Positions 34,510 to 47,640 of a DNA stretch of 64,000 bases are shown piece by piece; within the stretch, counting starts at the first letter, position 1; each line of letters starts with the position of its first letter. Source of the stretch: Capsicum annuum (Eukaryota; Streptophyta; Magnoliopsida; Solanales; Solanaceae); NCBI RefSeq assembly GCF_002878395.1, contig NC_061121.1:135781756-135845755 (forward strand), read 5' to 3'. The translations under genes were made by a program, and so were the position numbers. The notes beneath the pieces were generated by a model. It was not told the origin of the DNA. It did no database searches and saw nothing but the letters and a program-made list of their open reading frames with translations.

Positions 34510-36911
34510 TGTAATTCCACGAATTTGGCACCCAAAATGCTACACGGTGCTCATGACCCTGAAGGACCATAAGCTAACCCATGACTGATATCTGTACCTG
34601 TATACTGTATGATATAATGTATAAATGCGGAAACATAAACTGAAAGGCCATATGGTTCAAAACTATAACATAATATCTAATAAAGGATAATATCTGGTGG
34701 GGTACTTCACTAAAATAAATTGTCTGAAACATAATGGTCTAAAAAGCCTCTAACCGGCCGAATTGTCTGAATAAGGAGTTGATGGCACAGGTCCCCAACT
34801 AACTCCAACTAATAAATTAATTAATGTGAATAATAAAGAAATAATTATTTCCTCGAAGGATGAGGACTCACTGCTAATTGACTGCTGATATCTGGAATCT
34901 ACTAATGCTCTAGAGCTCTTGCTTCGGAACCTATGGTATAAAACACCATAGCGCAAATGCGTCAGTACTTTGAATGTAGTAGTATGCATGTGAGGTAGGT
35001 TAAATGCATGGGGTTCATATGTATGAACAATACTGGCTAACTAACTAATAATATGAACGTGAGAATGCATGCATGAACACATAGTAACTATATTTGAGAT
35101 CAAGATAACATGAGTTTACCGATAAATAATATTACTGATAACTAAGTTCTGATGAATGATAAAACTGATAACATAAGTGACTATATCCGACAATCCTGAA
35201 TCTAATGGAACTAGCTGAGTTCCGTACTATTCTGAGTTGGATGTATCTGACAGTCCTGAATTCTATAATTGAAACTGTGGGAAGTAGTTATCTAACCAAC
35301 ATGCCCCTAATATGCCATTATGGATGATTTGGGGTCTAATATGTAACCCCAATTGGAAGGGTGTCAATACTCCGCCACAGGTAAGCACAATCTGTGAGTA
35401 ACCCTTATATAACTGGTAACTCTAGTGAGAATGGTAGGAACCCTCATATAATAGGTTAAACCACTTCATCTACCCTCATATAGTAGGCTATGATATCTCA
35501 ACCTCCATTGTCTACATAGTTTTTGAACACAAAGATTGATTCTAAGAATTACAACCTCATATAACAGGTGAGTTCCCATCCTTGTGTTCACTCGGTGCTA
35601 ACTCCTACTCTCATCTGAATAAACACTGAACATCAATTTTTGAACTGAACTGTACTAAATTAACTAAATTTCATTGACTGATAGAATAGTACTGAGATTA
35701 CTGAATTACTATGATTTCCCAAGTCATATGACTGATTGAGTTCTATAGATCATGGCTTGGCTAAGGATATTGTGAAACATATCACTGAATCTAGGCACAT
35801 AACTATATTTTTTGGGTACAAGTACCCACAAAACTCGATGAAGAAAACTGACAAGGCATGACATTATTGAATACATGGCCAACATCAACAATCTATAATA
35901 CAATAGTTCGAGATATTTCATACGCATTTAAGAATCATAGCTTGGTGTGTGAATAAGATAGAAGGTATACATAGCATAATTTCATAAGGCTAACTTATGA
36001 GAAAACCCACAAGTAATTTCAATACATAAGAATCAAATGGAAGTCATTTTGAACATAAGATTAAAGCATACATTGTCATTTGGGTCACATTTAGCTAAAG
36101 TGCATAATTTCTATCCCTTTAGGCATTTTATCAAACACCTTATATGCAAAACTTAAGGCATAGGTAAAATCATCAAATTTCACAAATCATAAACCATCCA
36201 ATTTCATAGATTTTAATTTATATGCTAACGTAGTTATAATAATTTCATATGAGGATCCCAATCAGGGAATCAAACAACAACCATCACATAACTTGAGCAA
36301 CCCCCAACATAATAATCATGATTCATAATTAAAAATAAGGTTCTTGAGGTTTATGGATAAAAGGAATCCATAAATCAACACAACACATACCTTAGTTCTT
36401 GGTTTAGTGAAGGTTGACAGAGATACTTTCTTGAAATTGAATCCAATTGAAACACTAGCTTGTTCTTGAGAGAAAATTGAAAGAAACTACTTTATTTTAG
36501 GTTCCAAATAGCTGAATCACGTGTTAAAGGGCTTAAATAGGGGTGGAAAATTAACCCTTTTAACCCTGGACGTGTCTTTTAATTTTAGTGAAAATTTCCC
36601 GAACTGGACACCTGGCGCGACGCGGCGCTATCACGCCGTGTCACTGGAATTTGACAACTGGGAAATTGGGGAATGGCGTGATGTGGAGCCATCGCGTTGC
36701 CACTTCTTTTGTGACATAAAAGTTTGGCGCGATGTGCCACTATCACAGACCCTTACTGGAATTTGACCAATGCCATTTTCTCTTGTGGTGAGGTGCGCCA
36801 CTGACTAATATAGTGCTATTTTACGACGGGAACTTGAAATAGTCATAAATTCTTACTCGGTTATCAAATTTAGGTGAATCTTATATTGATAGAAAGCTTT
36901 GGGGTATTACA
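34510..36911 (-). repeat. C array, left LTR
   Basis: It runs from TGTAATTCCACG to GGGGTATTACA. It is about 100 bp shorter than the other two because a segment near its right end (equivalent to about 44444-44559) is lost at 36897, with CTT at both edges. GC-rich units are at 36608-36790 and a TATA-like CTATTTAAG lies at 36530-36544 on the minus strand. Confidence 0.9.
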
Positions 36912-36926
36912 ATATCTCCCCCTTAG
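36912..36926 (-). other. C array, left polypurine tract
   Basis: The minus strand reads CTAAGGGGGAGATAT immediately before the LTR start TGTAATACCCC. Confidence 0.85.
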
Positions 36927-37297
36927 GAACATTTATCCTTGAATATGATGAACTAAGATAGGAGAAACGATAAGATAAAGTACATACTGACAAAGAACAA
37001 CTAAAGCATGACTGACATGTCTTAGATTTATACTGAGCATATATATCTGATGCATGATTTCATGACTTAACTAACTCATGAACACATGATTGAGATTTCT
37101 GATAACTGAGTTTCTCACTAGGAGAATGCATGTTTGATGCATGAACACATGACTAATATGATGCATGAACATATGACTGGATATGCAATGGTACTTAGTA
37201 CCAAGTTTTAAAAATGGAATCCTAAACATGAGACTGATAACAAGTTGTAACTGAAATTTGGACATAAAAATTGAAAAGCTTAAGGTGAACTGTTACC

Positions 37298-38700
37298 TTA
37301 AGCTTGATCTGAGTTAGTGGGGAAAAGGTGAGGATACTTGGTTTGCATATCTACTTCTACTTCCCAAGTAGCTCCCTCAACGAATTAATTGTGCCAAAGA
37401 ACTTTGACTAGAGGGATTTCTTTATTCCTTAGTCTACGGTTCTGATAGTCAAGAATTTCAACTGGAATCTCTTCATAAGAAAGACTGTTATGAACATCTA
37501 TGGTCTGAATAGGGACTACAACTACTGGTTCACCTATGCACTTCTTCAGAAAAGAGACATGGAAGACTGGATGAACTGAGGCTAGATCTAAAGTAAATTC
37601 TAGCTTATAAGCTACCTTGCCAAAGCGACTGAGAATTTTGAAGGGACCGATATATCGAGGACTGAGCTTTCCCTTCTTATGAACCTCTTCACTCCTTTCA
37701 TGGGAGATATCTTTATATAGACATATTCACCAATCTCGAACTCGATATAATTACTATACATATCTTTATAACACTTCTATCATCTCTGAGCAGCTCGGAG
37801 TCTTTCTCTGATCGACTGGACTTTTTCTAAAGCATCGAATACTAACTCAGGACCTATGGCTGAGGCATTAGTAACTTCAAACCAACCGACTGGAGATATG
37901 CATCTCCTACCATAGAAAACTTCAAACAAAGCCATCTTAATTCTGGAATGATAGTTGTTTTGGTATGCAAACTTAATCAAAGGCAAATGGTCATTCCAAC
38001 TACCCTTGAAATCAATTGCACTTGATTGCAACATATTTTCTAGAGTCTAAATGGTCCTTTCTGCTTGACCATTTGTCTGAGGATAGAAAGTTGTACTGAG
38101 ATGAACCTGGGTACTAAGACCCTTTTGAAATGCTTTCCAAAAATGAAAGGTGAACTGGGTACCTCTATCTGATACAATAGATAATGGAACACTATACAAT
38201 CTGACCAACTCTTTGATGTAGATTTTGGCCTAATCCTTGGTTGAACAAGAGGTATAGAGTTGAAGGAAATGAGATGATTTGGTCATTCTATCTATAATGA
38301 CCCAAACTGGATCATGCTGATGAAGAGTATGAGGCAAACCCATCACGAAGTCCATGGTAAATTCTTCCCACTTCCAAGTAGGAATATGGAACTTTTTTAT
38401 GGACCCGCTAGGCTTCTGATGCTCTATCGTAACTTGCTGATATATAGAGAAAATAGCCACAAACTCTGTAATATTTCTCTTCATGCCACTCCACCAATAG
38501 ATCTCCCATAATTCGTGGTACATCTTTATAGCCCCTGGATGAATAGAGTAGCACGCACCATGCGCTTCTGCAAGAATTTACTTCCTTAAGTCATCTACAC
38601 CTGGAACACACAGACATCCTTGACAATGCAAAGCACCATCTCCCCATGGGATAAAACCTTTACTTTTATTTCTTTACTGACTCTTTTAACTTGGCTAGAC
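37298..38700 (-). pseudogene. C left-body integrase and chromodomain-like tail
   Basis: The N-terminal frame (38523-38230) begins with the end of the zinc finger, where the usual CPNCQQ reads FSIYQQ, so both cysteines are lost. It continues to the first catalytic Asp (VIIDRMTKSSHF). The C-terminal frame (38034-37780) has DHLPLIKFAYQNNYHSRIKM and the YGRRCISPVGWFE block. The tail near 37560-37310 reads HPVFHVSFLKKC, then VEILDYQNRRLRNKEIPLVK and a TWEVEVDM chromodomain-like block. It ends at the stop codon 37300-37298. CAG-to-TAG stops occur, for example at 38047-38049. Confidence 0.85.
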
Positions 38701-39290
38701 GGGCATCTCTATCTTGCTTTTCTTTTACCTCAGAAACTAGAGATGATTCTGAACTAGTCTGAACCCATACATCACCCTTCTCTGAATCGACTAAGTGAAC
38801 AACTAGTATGGCAAGATAATGGATTTCCTGAGCTAACTTCTACTTACTGTAGTCAACATGAGAAACACTACCCATAGACAGTCTACTGAGAGCGTCGGTC
38901 ACTACATTGGCCTTACCCTAGTGATAAAGGACACCCATGTCGTAATCTTTCAAAAGCTCTAACTACCTTCTATAATAAAGATTGAGATCTTTCAAAGAAA
39001 AGACATATTGAAGACTCTTATGATCTGTGAACACATCTACATGAACACCGTATAAATAACACCTCCAAATCTTTAAGGAAAATACTATGACTGTTAACTC
39101 AAGATAATGAGTAGGATAATTCTTTTCATGGGGTTTAAGCTGTCTGGAGGTATAGGATATGACCTTACCATGCTATATGAGGACATAACCCAAACCTATA
39201 TGAGATGCATCATAATACACTACGAAACTATCTGAACCATCTGGAAGAGCCAGAATTGGAGCTGAGGTGAGTCGAGTCTTCAACTCCTAA
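38700..39290 (-). pseudogene. C left-body RNase H remnant
   Basis: The C-terminal block (GKANVVTDALSRLSMGSVSH) is readable near 38860-38920 with the last catalytic Asp retained. The N-terminal part near 39130-39290 is interrupted by stops. It lies between RT and integrase. Confidence 0.8.
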
Positions 39291-40100
39291 AAACTCTTCT
39301 CACAAGGATTTGACCACTGAAACTTGACTTTATTTTGAGTCATTTTGGAAATAGGGGATGAAATAAAAGAAAATCCCTCAACAAATCGTCTGTAATAGCC
39401 TGTCGAACCCAAGAAACTCCTGATATCTGATGGAGAGACAGGTCTGGGCCAATTTCTTACTACATCATTCTTTTGAAGATCTACTCTAATTCCATCATCG
39501 AAAATAATATGGCTAAGGAATGCTACTGAGCTTAGCCAAAATTTACACTTACTGAATTTGGCGAATAGTTGATGACCTTTGAGAGTCTGAAGTATGGTTT
39601 TGAGATAGTCTGCATGATCATGCTCACTTTGGGAATTGACCAGAATATAATCTATAAAGATAATGAAAAATATGTGTAAGTACTGCTTGAACACACAGTT
39701 CATCAAGTCCATAAAAGCTGTTGGAGTATTGGTAAGACCAAAGGACGTGACTAGGAATTCGAAATGACCATACCGAGTATGAAAGGTTGTCTTTGGAATG
39801 TCACATTCTTTGACTCTGATCTGATGGTATCCTGATCTGAGGTCTATCTTGGAGAAATAGCTGGCACCCTGAAGTTGGTCAAACAAATCATCAAATATAG
39901 GGAGAAGATACTTGCTCTTTACCGTGACTTTATTGAGCTAACGGTAATCAATACATATCTGAGAGAACTATCTTTGTTTCGCACGAATAAGACTGGTGCA
40001 CCCCATGGGGACACACTGGGTATGATGAACCCCTTATCTAAGAGATTCTTCAACTGTTCTTTCAATTCCCTGAGCTCTGCTGGTGCCATTCTATATGGAA
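39287..40100 (-). pseudogene. C left-body reverse transcriptase
   Basis: A 199-codon frame (39886-39287) is the longest readable coding piece in the window. It contains [58 protein letters not shown] and the [20 protein letters not shown] connection block. The catalytic pair FIDD is FIDY, so the second Asp is lost. Upstream RT blocks at 39890-40100 are frameshifted. RT activity would be absent. Confidence 0.9.
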
Positions 40101-40720
40101 AAATAGATATAAACTAAGTATCTGGAAGAAGATCAATGGTAAAATCTATTTTCCCTTTTGGGAGGAATTCTTGGATGATCTTCGGGAAAGACATCTGAAT
40201 ATTCATTCATGATTGGGACTAAATCAAGGATGGGAGTTTCAGAACTAGTGTCCTAAACTTGAACAAGATGATAGACACATACCTTAGGTATCCAAATGTA
40301 GGAAACAGGCTAACCTCTGAAAGCGGATACACTACCCTTCCACTTTAAGATGGGTTTATATGGAAACTGGAACTGGACTATTCTATGTCTACAGTCTACT
40401 ATGGCATATCAAGAATGAATCCAATCCATGTCGAGAATCATATCAAAATCAGTCATCTCTAATTTGACTAGGTTTGCTAAGGTGATTTTCTAAAATATCA
40501 TAACCGGGCAGTTCCTGTATACCCGCCGGGCTATGATGGTTTTACCCACTGGGGTAGATACTAAAAAGAGCTCTACTAGAATTTTGGGACTAAATTCAAA
40601 ATCAACTACTATATAGGGAGTAACAAAAGATAAAAAAGCTCTTAAATCTAGAAAAGAATAAACATACAAGTGAAAGATGTGTAACGTACCAGTAACCATA
40701 TCAAGAAAACATTCTTGATC
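40100..40720 (-). pseudogene. C left-body protease remnant
   Basis: The frame at 40699-40490 reads LDLRAFLSFVTPYIVVDFEF, then LVSTPVGKTIIARRVYRNCP, the Tekay-type protease. The active-site triplet D-x-G is DLR, so the glycine is lost. The linker to RT at 40100-40490 is broken by stops. Confidence 0.85.
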
Positions 40721-41869
40721 TTACTGGGACTGGAGAGCATAAATTCTATTTGGGTGTTGCCCACTAGTAGCCCTGGAAGTGGCACCTTGCTGATTTGGGC
40801 AACCGGACTGAGCTGAGGAATAGTTCTGCTGACCCTGAGGACCTGGTTGAGGACAGTGTCTGACTCTGTGGCCTGGCTTGCCATATCCAAAACAAATACC
40901 ACTGCCTATGCATATATCCTGATGGTGCTTTCCATAAGTCTGGAACAGAGGATAGGTGCGGGCACTTCTAATATTACCCTGAGACTCATACACTTGTGCT
41001 TTATCTTTATTACCATTCCTGAACTTAGGAGCTGGAGCACTAGCTGAAGAGGGAGATGGAACTGATGACTTAGGATGAAACTGAGAATGGAATCCTCCTA
41101 TTAATTTGGGCTGAGAAAAGTTGAAACTACCTGTCCTTGCTCTCTTATTCTACTTCTTTCTCAAGTTAATCTTTTGCTCCTCTATCTGCTGAGCATGATT
41201 CATAAGTCTGGGTATGTTTATGTAACTATTCAACATAGCAGACCTACACTCGTTGACCATACTATCATTTAGCCCAAAAACAAACTTACTTATCTTGGCC
41301 CTGCTGTCTGCAACCACATGAGGGATATATCTTGATAATTGAGTAAACTTAAGAGAATACTTTTTCACCATCACGTTGCCCTTCCTGAGGTAGATAAATT
41401 CCAATACCTTAGCTTCTCTACGCTCTAGGGGAAAGAACCTAGCCAGGAAAGCAGAGGAAAACTCCTCTCACTCAATAGGCCCAACATCAACTGGCCTTTC
41501 TAACTTCCATTGCTTGTACCAAGTATGAGCAACATCCTGCAACTGCTATACCGCTAGCTTATCACTCTCACTAGGAGTAACCCCCATAAGGTCAATAACC
41601 TTCTAAACTTGATCGATGAATTCCTGAGGGTCCTCATCTGACTTAGACCTGAGAAAGGATGGAGTATTCATTTGGTTGAAGTCCCTAATCTTGGCTGTAG
41701 CTGAATTGGCCACTGGGTTGGATGGAACGACAGCTGGTCATTCATTCTGAGTAGTAACTGATAGAGCAAAAGTAGTGAATACAGCTCTAAACTCTACAGG
41801 AGAAACATGTTCTCCCAAAGGATCTTCGAGCTGAGGGGCCTGATTCCTATTTCTTTTTTTAGGAGGCAT
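40720..41869 (-). pseudogene. C left-body gag remnant
   Basis: The likely start is MPPKKRNRNQAPQLEDPLGE at 41869-41867, directly after the leader. The capsid frame (41404-41150) includes YSLKFTQLSRYIPHVVADSR and NECRSAMLNSYINIPRLMNH. The zinc knuckle near 40880 reads CFGYGKPGHRVRHC, with the second Cys changed to Tyr. The Gln/Ser-rich stretch before protease is present. Confidence 0.85.
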
Positions 41870-42053
41870 GTTCTGTTGAAGAAAGGGAGAAATGGTTAGA
41901 CTGAGGGATTGACTTAAGATCATTCTCACTAGCACGATATGAATACTGAAAGAAGGGAAATTGTACCTAAAACATCTCGTAGCCTCCTGTATATAAATGT
42001 GGCACCCTACTAGATGTGGCTTACAGACATCCTAGGACTCTATTGAACCTTAG

Positions 42054-42066
42054 GCTCTGATACCAA
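42054..42066 (-). other. C array, primer-binding site of the left body
   Basis: The minus strand reads TTGGTATCAGAGC three bases from the middle LTR, matching initiator Met-tRNA. Confidence 0.9.
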
Positions 42067-42069
42067 GTT

Positions 42070-44571
42070 TTTAACACCCCGAATCTAGTACCCAAAACTC
42101 TACACAGTGCTCATGACCCTGAAGGACCACAAGCTAACCTATGACTGATATCTATACTTGTATACTATATGATATATTGTATAAATGCAGAAACATAAAT
42201 TGAAAGGTCATAAGGTTCAAAACTATAACATAATATCTGATAAAGGATAACATCTGGTGTGGTATGAAGTACCCAAAACAACTGAAATGAACTGTCTGAA
42301 ACATGATGGTCTGAAAAGCCTCTAAACGACTGAACTGTCTGAATAAAGAGTGGATGGGATAGGTCCCCAACTAACTCAAATAATAAATTAATTAATGAGA
42401 TAATAAATAAATAATCATGTCCTCAAAGGATGAGGACTCACTGCTACCTAACTGCTAATATCTGCAATCTACTGATGCTCTAGAGCTTGTGCTTTGAAAC
42501 CTATGGTATAAAATACCGTAGCGCAAATACGTCAGTACTTTGATTGTACTGGTATGCATGTGAGGTAGGCTAAATGCATGGGGTTAATATGTATGAAAAA
42601 ATAGGGTAACTGACTAATATACATATGAAATTATACATACATGAATACATAGTAACTATATCTAAGATCGTGATAACATGAGTTTACTGATAACTAACAT
42701 GACTGATAATGACTTCTGATGACTAGTATAACTGATAACATGAGTGACTATATCTGACAGTCCTAAATCTGATGGAACTAGTTGAGTTCCATACTGTTCT
42801 AAGTTGGTTATATCTGATAGTCCTGAATTCTGTAACTGAAACTGTAGGAAGTAGTTATCTAACCGATATGCCCCTAATACGCCATTATGGTTGAGTTGGG
42901 GTCCAATCTGTAAATCCAATTGGAAGGACAATGTGTGAGTAACTCTCATATAATAGTTAACTCTAGTGAGAATGGTGGGAATCCTCATTTAACAGGTTAA
43001 GCCACCTCATCTACACTTATATAGCAAGTTATGATGACTCAACCTCCGCTGGCTACGTAGTTCTGGAACACAAGGATTTCTTCAGAGAATCACACCCTCG
43101 TATAATAGGTGAGTTCCCATCCTTTGGTTCACTCAGTTCTAACTCCTACTCCCATATGAATAGATACTGAACATGAATTTTTAAACTGAATTGGACTGAA
43201 TTAACTGAATTCCATTGACTGACGGAATAGTATTGAGATTACTGAATTACTAAGATTTCCTGAGTCACATGACTTGCTGAGTTCTATAGATCATGGCTTG
43301 ATTGAGGATATCATGAAACATGTCACTGACTCTAGGCACACAACTATATTTTTCGAGTACAAGTACACCCAGGACTCGATGGAAAGAAACTGACAAGGCA
43401 TGACAATATTGAATACATGACTAACATCAACAATCCATTATTCAATAGTTAGAGATATTTCATGGGCATTTGAGTATCATAGATTGGTATGCGAATAAGA
43501 TAGCATGTATACATAGAATAATTTCATAAGGCTAACTCATGAGCAATCCCACAAGCAATTTCAATTCAAATTAATAATATGGAAATCATTTTGAACATAA
43601 GGTTAAAGCATACATTGTGATTTGGGTCAAAATTTTGCTATAGTGCATAATTTCTATCCCTTTAGGCATTTTATCAAACACCTTACATGCACAACTTAAG
43701 GCATAGGTGAAATCATCAAATTTCACAAATCATAAACCTCCCAATTTCATGGATTTCAATTTATATGCTAACGTAGTTTTCATGTTTTCACATAAGGATC
43801 CTAACATGGAATCAAACAACAACAATCACATAACTTGAGCAACCCACAACATAATAATCATGATTTATAATTAAAAATAGGGTTCTTGAGCTTTATGGAT
43901 GAAAGAAATCCATAAATCAACACAATGCATACCTTAGTTCTTGGTTTAGCGAAGATTAAAGGAGAGACTTTCTTGAAATTGAATCCCCAATTGAAACTGT
44001 AGCTTGTTCTTGAGAGAAAATTGAGAGAAACTAGTTTATTTTGGGTTCCAAATAGCTGAATCTCATGTTAAAGGGCTTAAATAGGGGTGGAAAATTGACC
44101 CTTTTAACCCTGGACACGCCTTTTATTTTTAGTGAAAATTTCTTGAACTGGACCCCTGGCGTGATGCGGCGCTATCATCCCATGTCACTGGAATTTGACA
44201 ATGGGGAAATTGGGGAATGGCGCGATATGGAGCCATCGCGTTGGAACTAATTTTTTGACCTGGAAGTTTGGCGCGACGCGCCACTATCGTGGACCCCTAA
44301 TGGAATTTAACAAATGCCATTTTATCTTGTGGCGCGGCACGACACTGACTAATATGGTGTTGTTTTACGATTGGAACTTGAAATAGGCATAACTTCTTAC
44401 CTGGTTATCAGATTTAGGCAAATCTTATATCGACGAAAAGCTTATTGAATTTCCCACATAACTAAAAGTAAAAATCTTAAGAATTCCTTATGAAATAATC
44501 ATTATTCAATATAGAATATAATACTAGACATTCTTGGGATGAAATTAGTTAGAAAACTTTGGGGTATTACA
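42070..44571 (-). repeat. C array, middle LTR shared by both bodies
   Basis: 2502 bp, with a PBS on its left side and a PPT on its right side, so it is the 5' LTR of the left body and the 3' LTR of the right body at once. The terminus reads TTTAACACCCC (TGTAACGCCC expected). GC-rich units are at 44155-44345 and a TATA-like site is at 44073-44086. Confidence 0.9.
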
Positions 44572-44586
44572 ATATCTCCCCCTTGG
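44572..44586 (-). other. C array, right-body polypurine tract
   Basis: The minus strand reads CAAGGGGGAGATAT next to the middle LTR. Confidence 0.85.
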
Positions 44587-44910
44587 GAACATTCATCCTC
44601 AAATAAGACTGACTGAGATGGGAGAAACGATAAGCTAAAGTACATACTGACCATGAACAACTGAAGCATGAATGACATGTCTAAGATTTGGACTGAGCAT
44701 ACATATCTGATGCATGATTTAATGACTTAATTGACTCATGAACACATGACTAAGATTTTTGATAGCTGAGTTTCTCACTAGGAGAATGAATGTCTGATGC
44801 ATGAACACATGACTAATATGATGCATAAACATAAGACTGGATATGCAATGGTACTTAGTACCAAGTTTTAAAAATAGAATCCTAAACATGAGACTGATAC
44901 TAAGTTGTAA

Positions 44911-46140
44911 CTAAAACTTGGTTTGCATATCTTCTTCTACTTTCCAAGTATCTCCCTCAATGGACTGATTTTGCCAAAGAACTTTGACTAGAGGAATTTC
45001 TTTATTCCTCAATCTACGAGTCTGATAGTCAAGAATTTCGAATGGAATCTCTTCATAAGAGAGGCTGTTCTGAACATCTATGCTCTGAATAAGGACTACA
45101 ACTGCTGGGTAACCTATGCACTTCTTAAGCAAATAAACAAGGAGGAATGGATGAACTGATGCTAAATCTAAAGGTAATTCAAGCTCATAAGATACCTTGC
45201 CGAAGCGACTGAGAATCTTGAGGAGACCGATATATCAGGGACTGAGCTTTCCCTTCTTGCCGAACCTCTTCACTACTTTCATGGGAGAGATCTTTAGATA
45301 GATATAGTCACCAATCTCAAACTCAAGATCTTTTCAATGTATATCTGCATAAGACTTCTATCGGCTTTGAGTAGCCCATAGTCTTTCTCTGATCAACTGG
45401 ACTTTTTCTAAAGCATCAAATACTAAGTCAGGCATTATGATTGAGGCCTCACTAACTTCCAACCAACCAACTTGAGATTTGTATCTCCTACCATAGAGAG
45501 CTTTGAATGGAGCCATCTTAATAAGTGAATGATATCTGTTGTTCTATGCAAACTCAATCAAAGGCAAGTGGTCATCCGAACTACCCCTGAAATCAATTGC
45601 ACACGATTGCAGCATATCTTCTAGAGTTTGAATGCTCTTTTCTGCTTGACCATTTATCTAAGGATAAAAGGCTATACTGAGATGAACTTTAGTACCAAGA
45701 ACCTTTTGGAATGCTTTCCAAAAATGAGAGGTGAACTGGGTACCTCTGTCTGATACAATAGATAACGGAACACCGTGCAATCTGACCAACTATCTGATGT
45801 AGAGTTTGGCATAATCCTCGGCTGAATAAGAGGTATAGAGTTGAAGGAAATGAGATGATTTGGTCATTCATTATACGATGACCCAAACTGAACCATACTA
45901 ATGACGAGTACGAGACAAACCCATCACGAAGTCCATGTTCACTTTTTCCCACTTCCAAGTAGGAATATGGAACTCTTGCATGGACCCACTAGGCTTCTAA
46001 TGCTCTATCTTAACTTGTTGACATGTACAACCCTTAGCCACAAACTCTGCAATATCTCTCTTCTTCCCATTCTACCAATAGAGTAGCGCGCTCCATGCGC
46101 TTCTGCAAGAATTCGCTGCCTTAAGTCATCTACACCTGGA
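44911..46140 (-). pseudogene. C right-body integrase and chromodomain-like tail
   Basis: The frame at 45132-44911 reads SLSYEEIPFEILDYQTRRLR and then KVLWQNQSIEGDTWKVEEDM, a chromodomain-like tail. Its natural stop is lost through a ~90 bp deletion near 44920 relative to the left body. Core fragments lie at 45370-45960, with TAG stops where the left body has CAG (45658-45660 and 45997-45999). A 46-bp deletion at 46081 removes part of the zinc-finger region and shifts the frame. Confidence 0.85.
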
Positions 46141-47080
46141 ACACACAGAAGACCCTGATAACACAAAACACTATCTCCCCCTTGGGAGATAACCTCTACT
46201 TTCTATACCTTGACTGACTCTTTCAACTTCACTAGACTAGGATCTCTATCTTGCTTTGCTTTTACCTCAAAATCTAGAGATAATTCTGAACTACTCTGAA
46301 CCCATACATCACCCTTCTCTGTATCAACTAAGCGAACACCTTTTCTGGAAAGATGATGGACTTCCTAATCTAACTTCTACTTACTATCCTCAATATGAGC
46401 AACACTACCCATAGACAGTCTATTGAGAGCGTCAGCCACTATATTGGACTTTCCCGGGTGATAAAGGACACTCATGTCGTAATATTTCAAGAGCTTTAAC
46501 CACCTTCTCTGACAAAGATTGAGATATTTCTGAGAAAAGACATACTAAAGACTCTTATTATCTGTGAACACATCTACATGAACACCGTATAAATAATGCC
46601 TCCAAATCTTTAAGGCAAATACTATGGTTGCTATCTCAAGATCATTAGTAGGATAATTCTTCTTATAGGGTTTAAATTATCTGGAGGCATAGGCTATGAC
46701 CTTACCATGATGTATGAGGACACAACCCAAACATACTTTTGATACATCACAATACACTACAAACCATCTAAACCATCTGGAAGAGCCAAAACTTGTGCTG
46801 AGGTAAGTCGAGTCTTCAACTCCTGAAAACTCTTCTCGCAAGGATCTGACCTCTAAAAATTGACTTTTTTCTGAGTCAATTTGGACATAGGGGATGTAAT
46901 AAAAGAAAATCCCTCAACAACCCATCTATAATATCCAGCCAAACCTAAGAAACTCTTGATATCTGATGGAGAGACAGGTCTGGACCGGTTTCTTACTAAT
47001 TTGATCTTTTGAGGATCTACTCTAATGACATCAAAGGAAATGATATAGCCAAGGAATGCTACTAACCTTAGTCATAATTC
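46140..47080 (-). pseudogene. C right-body RNase H remnant
   Basis: The LSMGSVAH-like C-terminal block is near 46400-46440 and the RT-RNase H connection is near 46860-46960. Several stops and frameshifts are present and no frame exceeds 60 codons. It aligns along its length with 38700-39480 of the left body. Confidence 0.75.
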
Positions 47081-47640
47081 TACTTACTGGATTTGGTGAA
47101 TATCTGATGACCTTTAAGAGTTTGAAGTACGATTTTGAGATGGTCTATACGATCACACTCACTGCGGAAATAAACTAGAATATCATCTATAAAAACTATG
47201 ACAAACATGTCCAAGTACTGCTTGAACACATGGTTCATAAAGGCCATAAAAGCTGCTGGAGCATTAGTAAGACCAAAGAACATGACTAAGAATTCAAAAT
47301 GACCATACCGAGTATGAAAAGCTATTTTCGGAATGTCACATTCTCTGATTCTGAGCTGATAGTAACCTGATCTGAGGTCTATCTTAGAGAAATAGCTGGC
47401 ACCCTGAAGTTGGTAAAACAAATCAACAATTGTGGGGAGAGGATACTTGTTCTTGACCGTGACTTTATTAAGCTGAAGGTAATCAATACACATCGTAAGA
47501 GAACTGTCTTTCTTTCGCACGAATAAGACTGTTTTACCCCACTGGGACAAACTAGGTCTGATGAACCCCTTATCTAATGATCCTTCACCTGTTCTTTCAA
47601 TTCTCTGAGCTCTACTGGTGCTATTCTGTATGGAAAAATA
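47080..47640 (-). pseudogene. C right-body reverse transcriptase
   Basis: A 156-codon frame (47550-47080) reads [40 protein letters not shown], a [20 protein letters not shown] block and [12 protein letters not shown]. The FIDD catalytic pair is intact, unlike the left body (FIDY). The frame ends at a stop after FTKSSK, before the connection domain, so the protein is still truncated. Confidence 0.9.

Noticed and set aside
39287..39886. Endogenous pararetrovirus (Caulimoviridae) as source of the RT
   Set aside because: The RT and RNase H lie between protease and integrase, in bodies bounded by LTRs with a tRNA primer site and polypurine tract, and with 5-bp target-site duplications. That is Ty3/gypsy, not a pararetrovirus.
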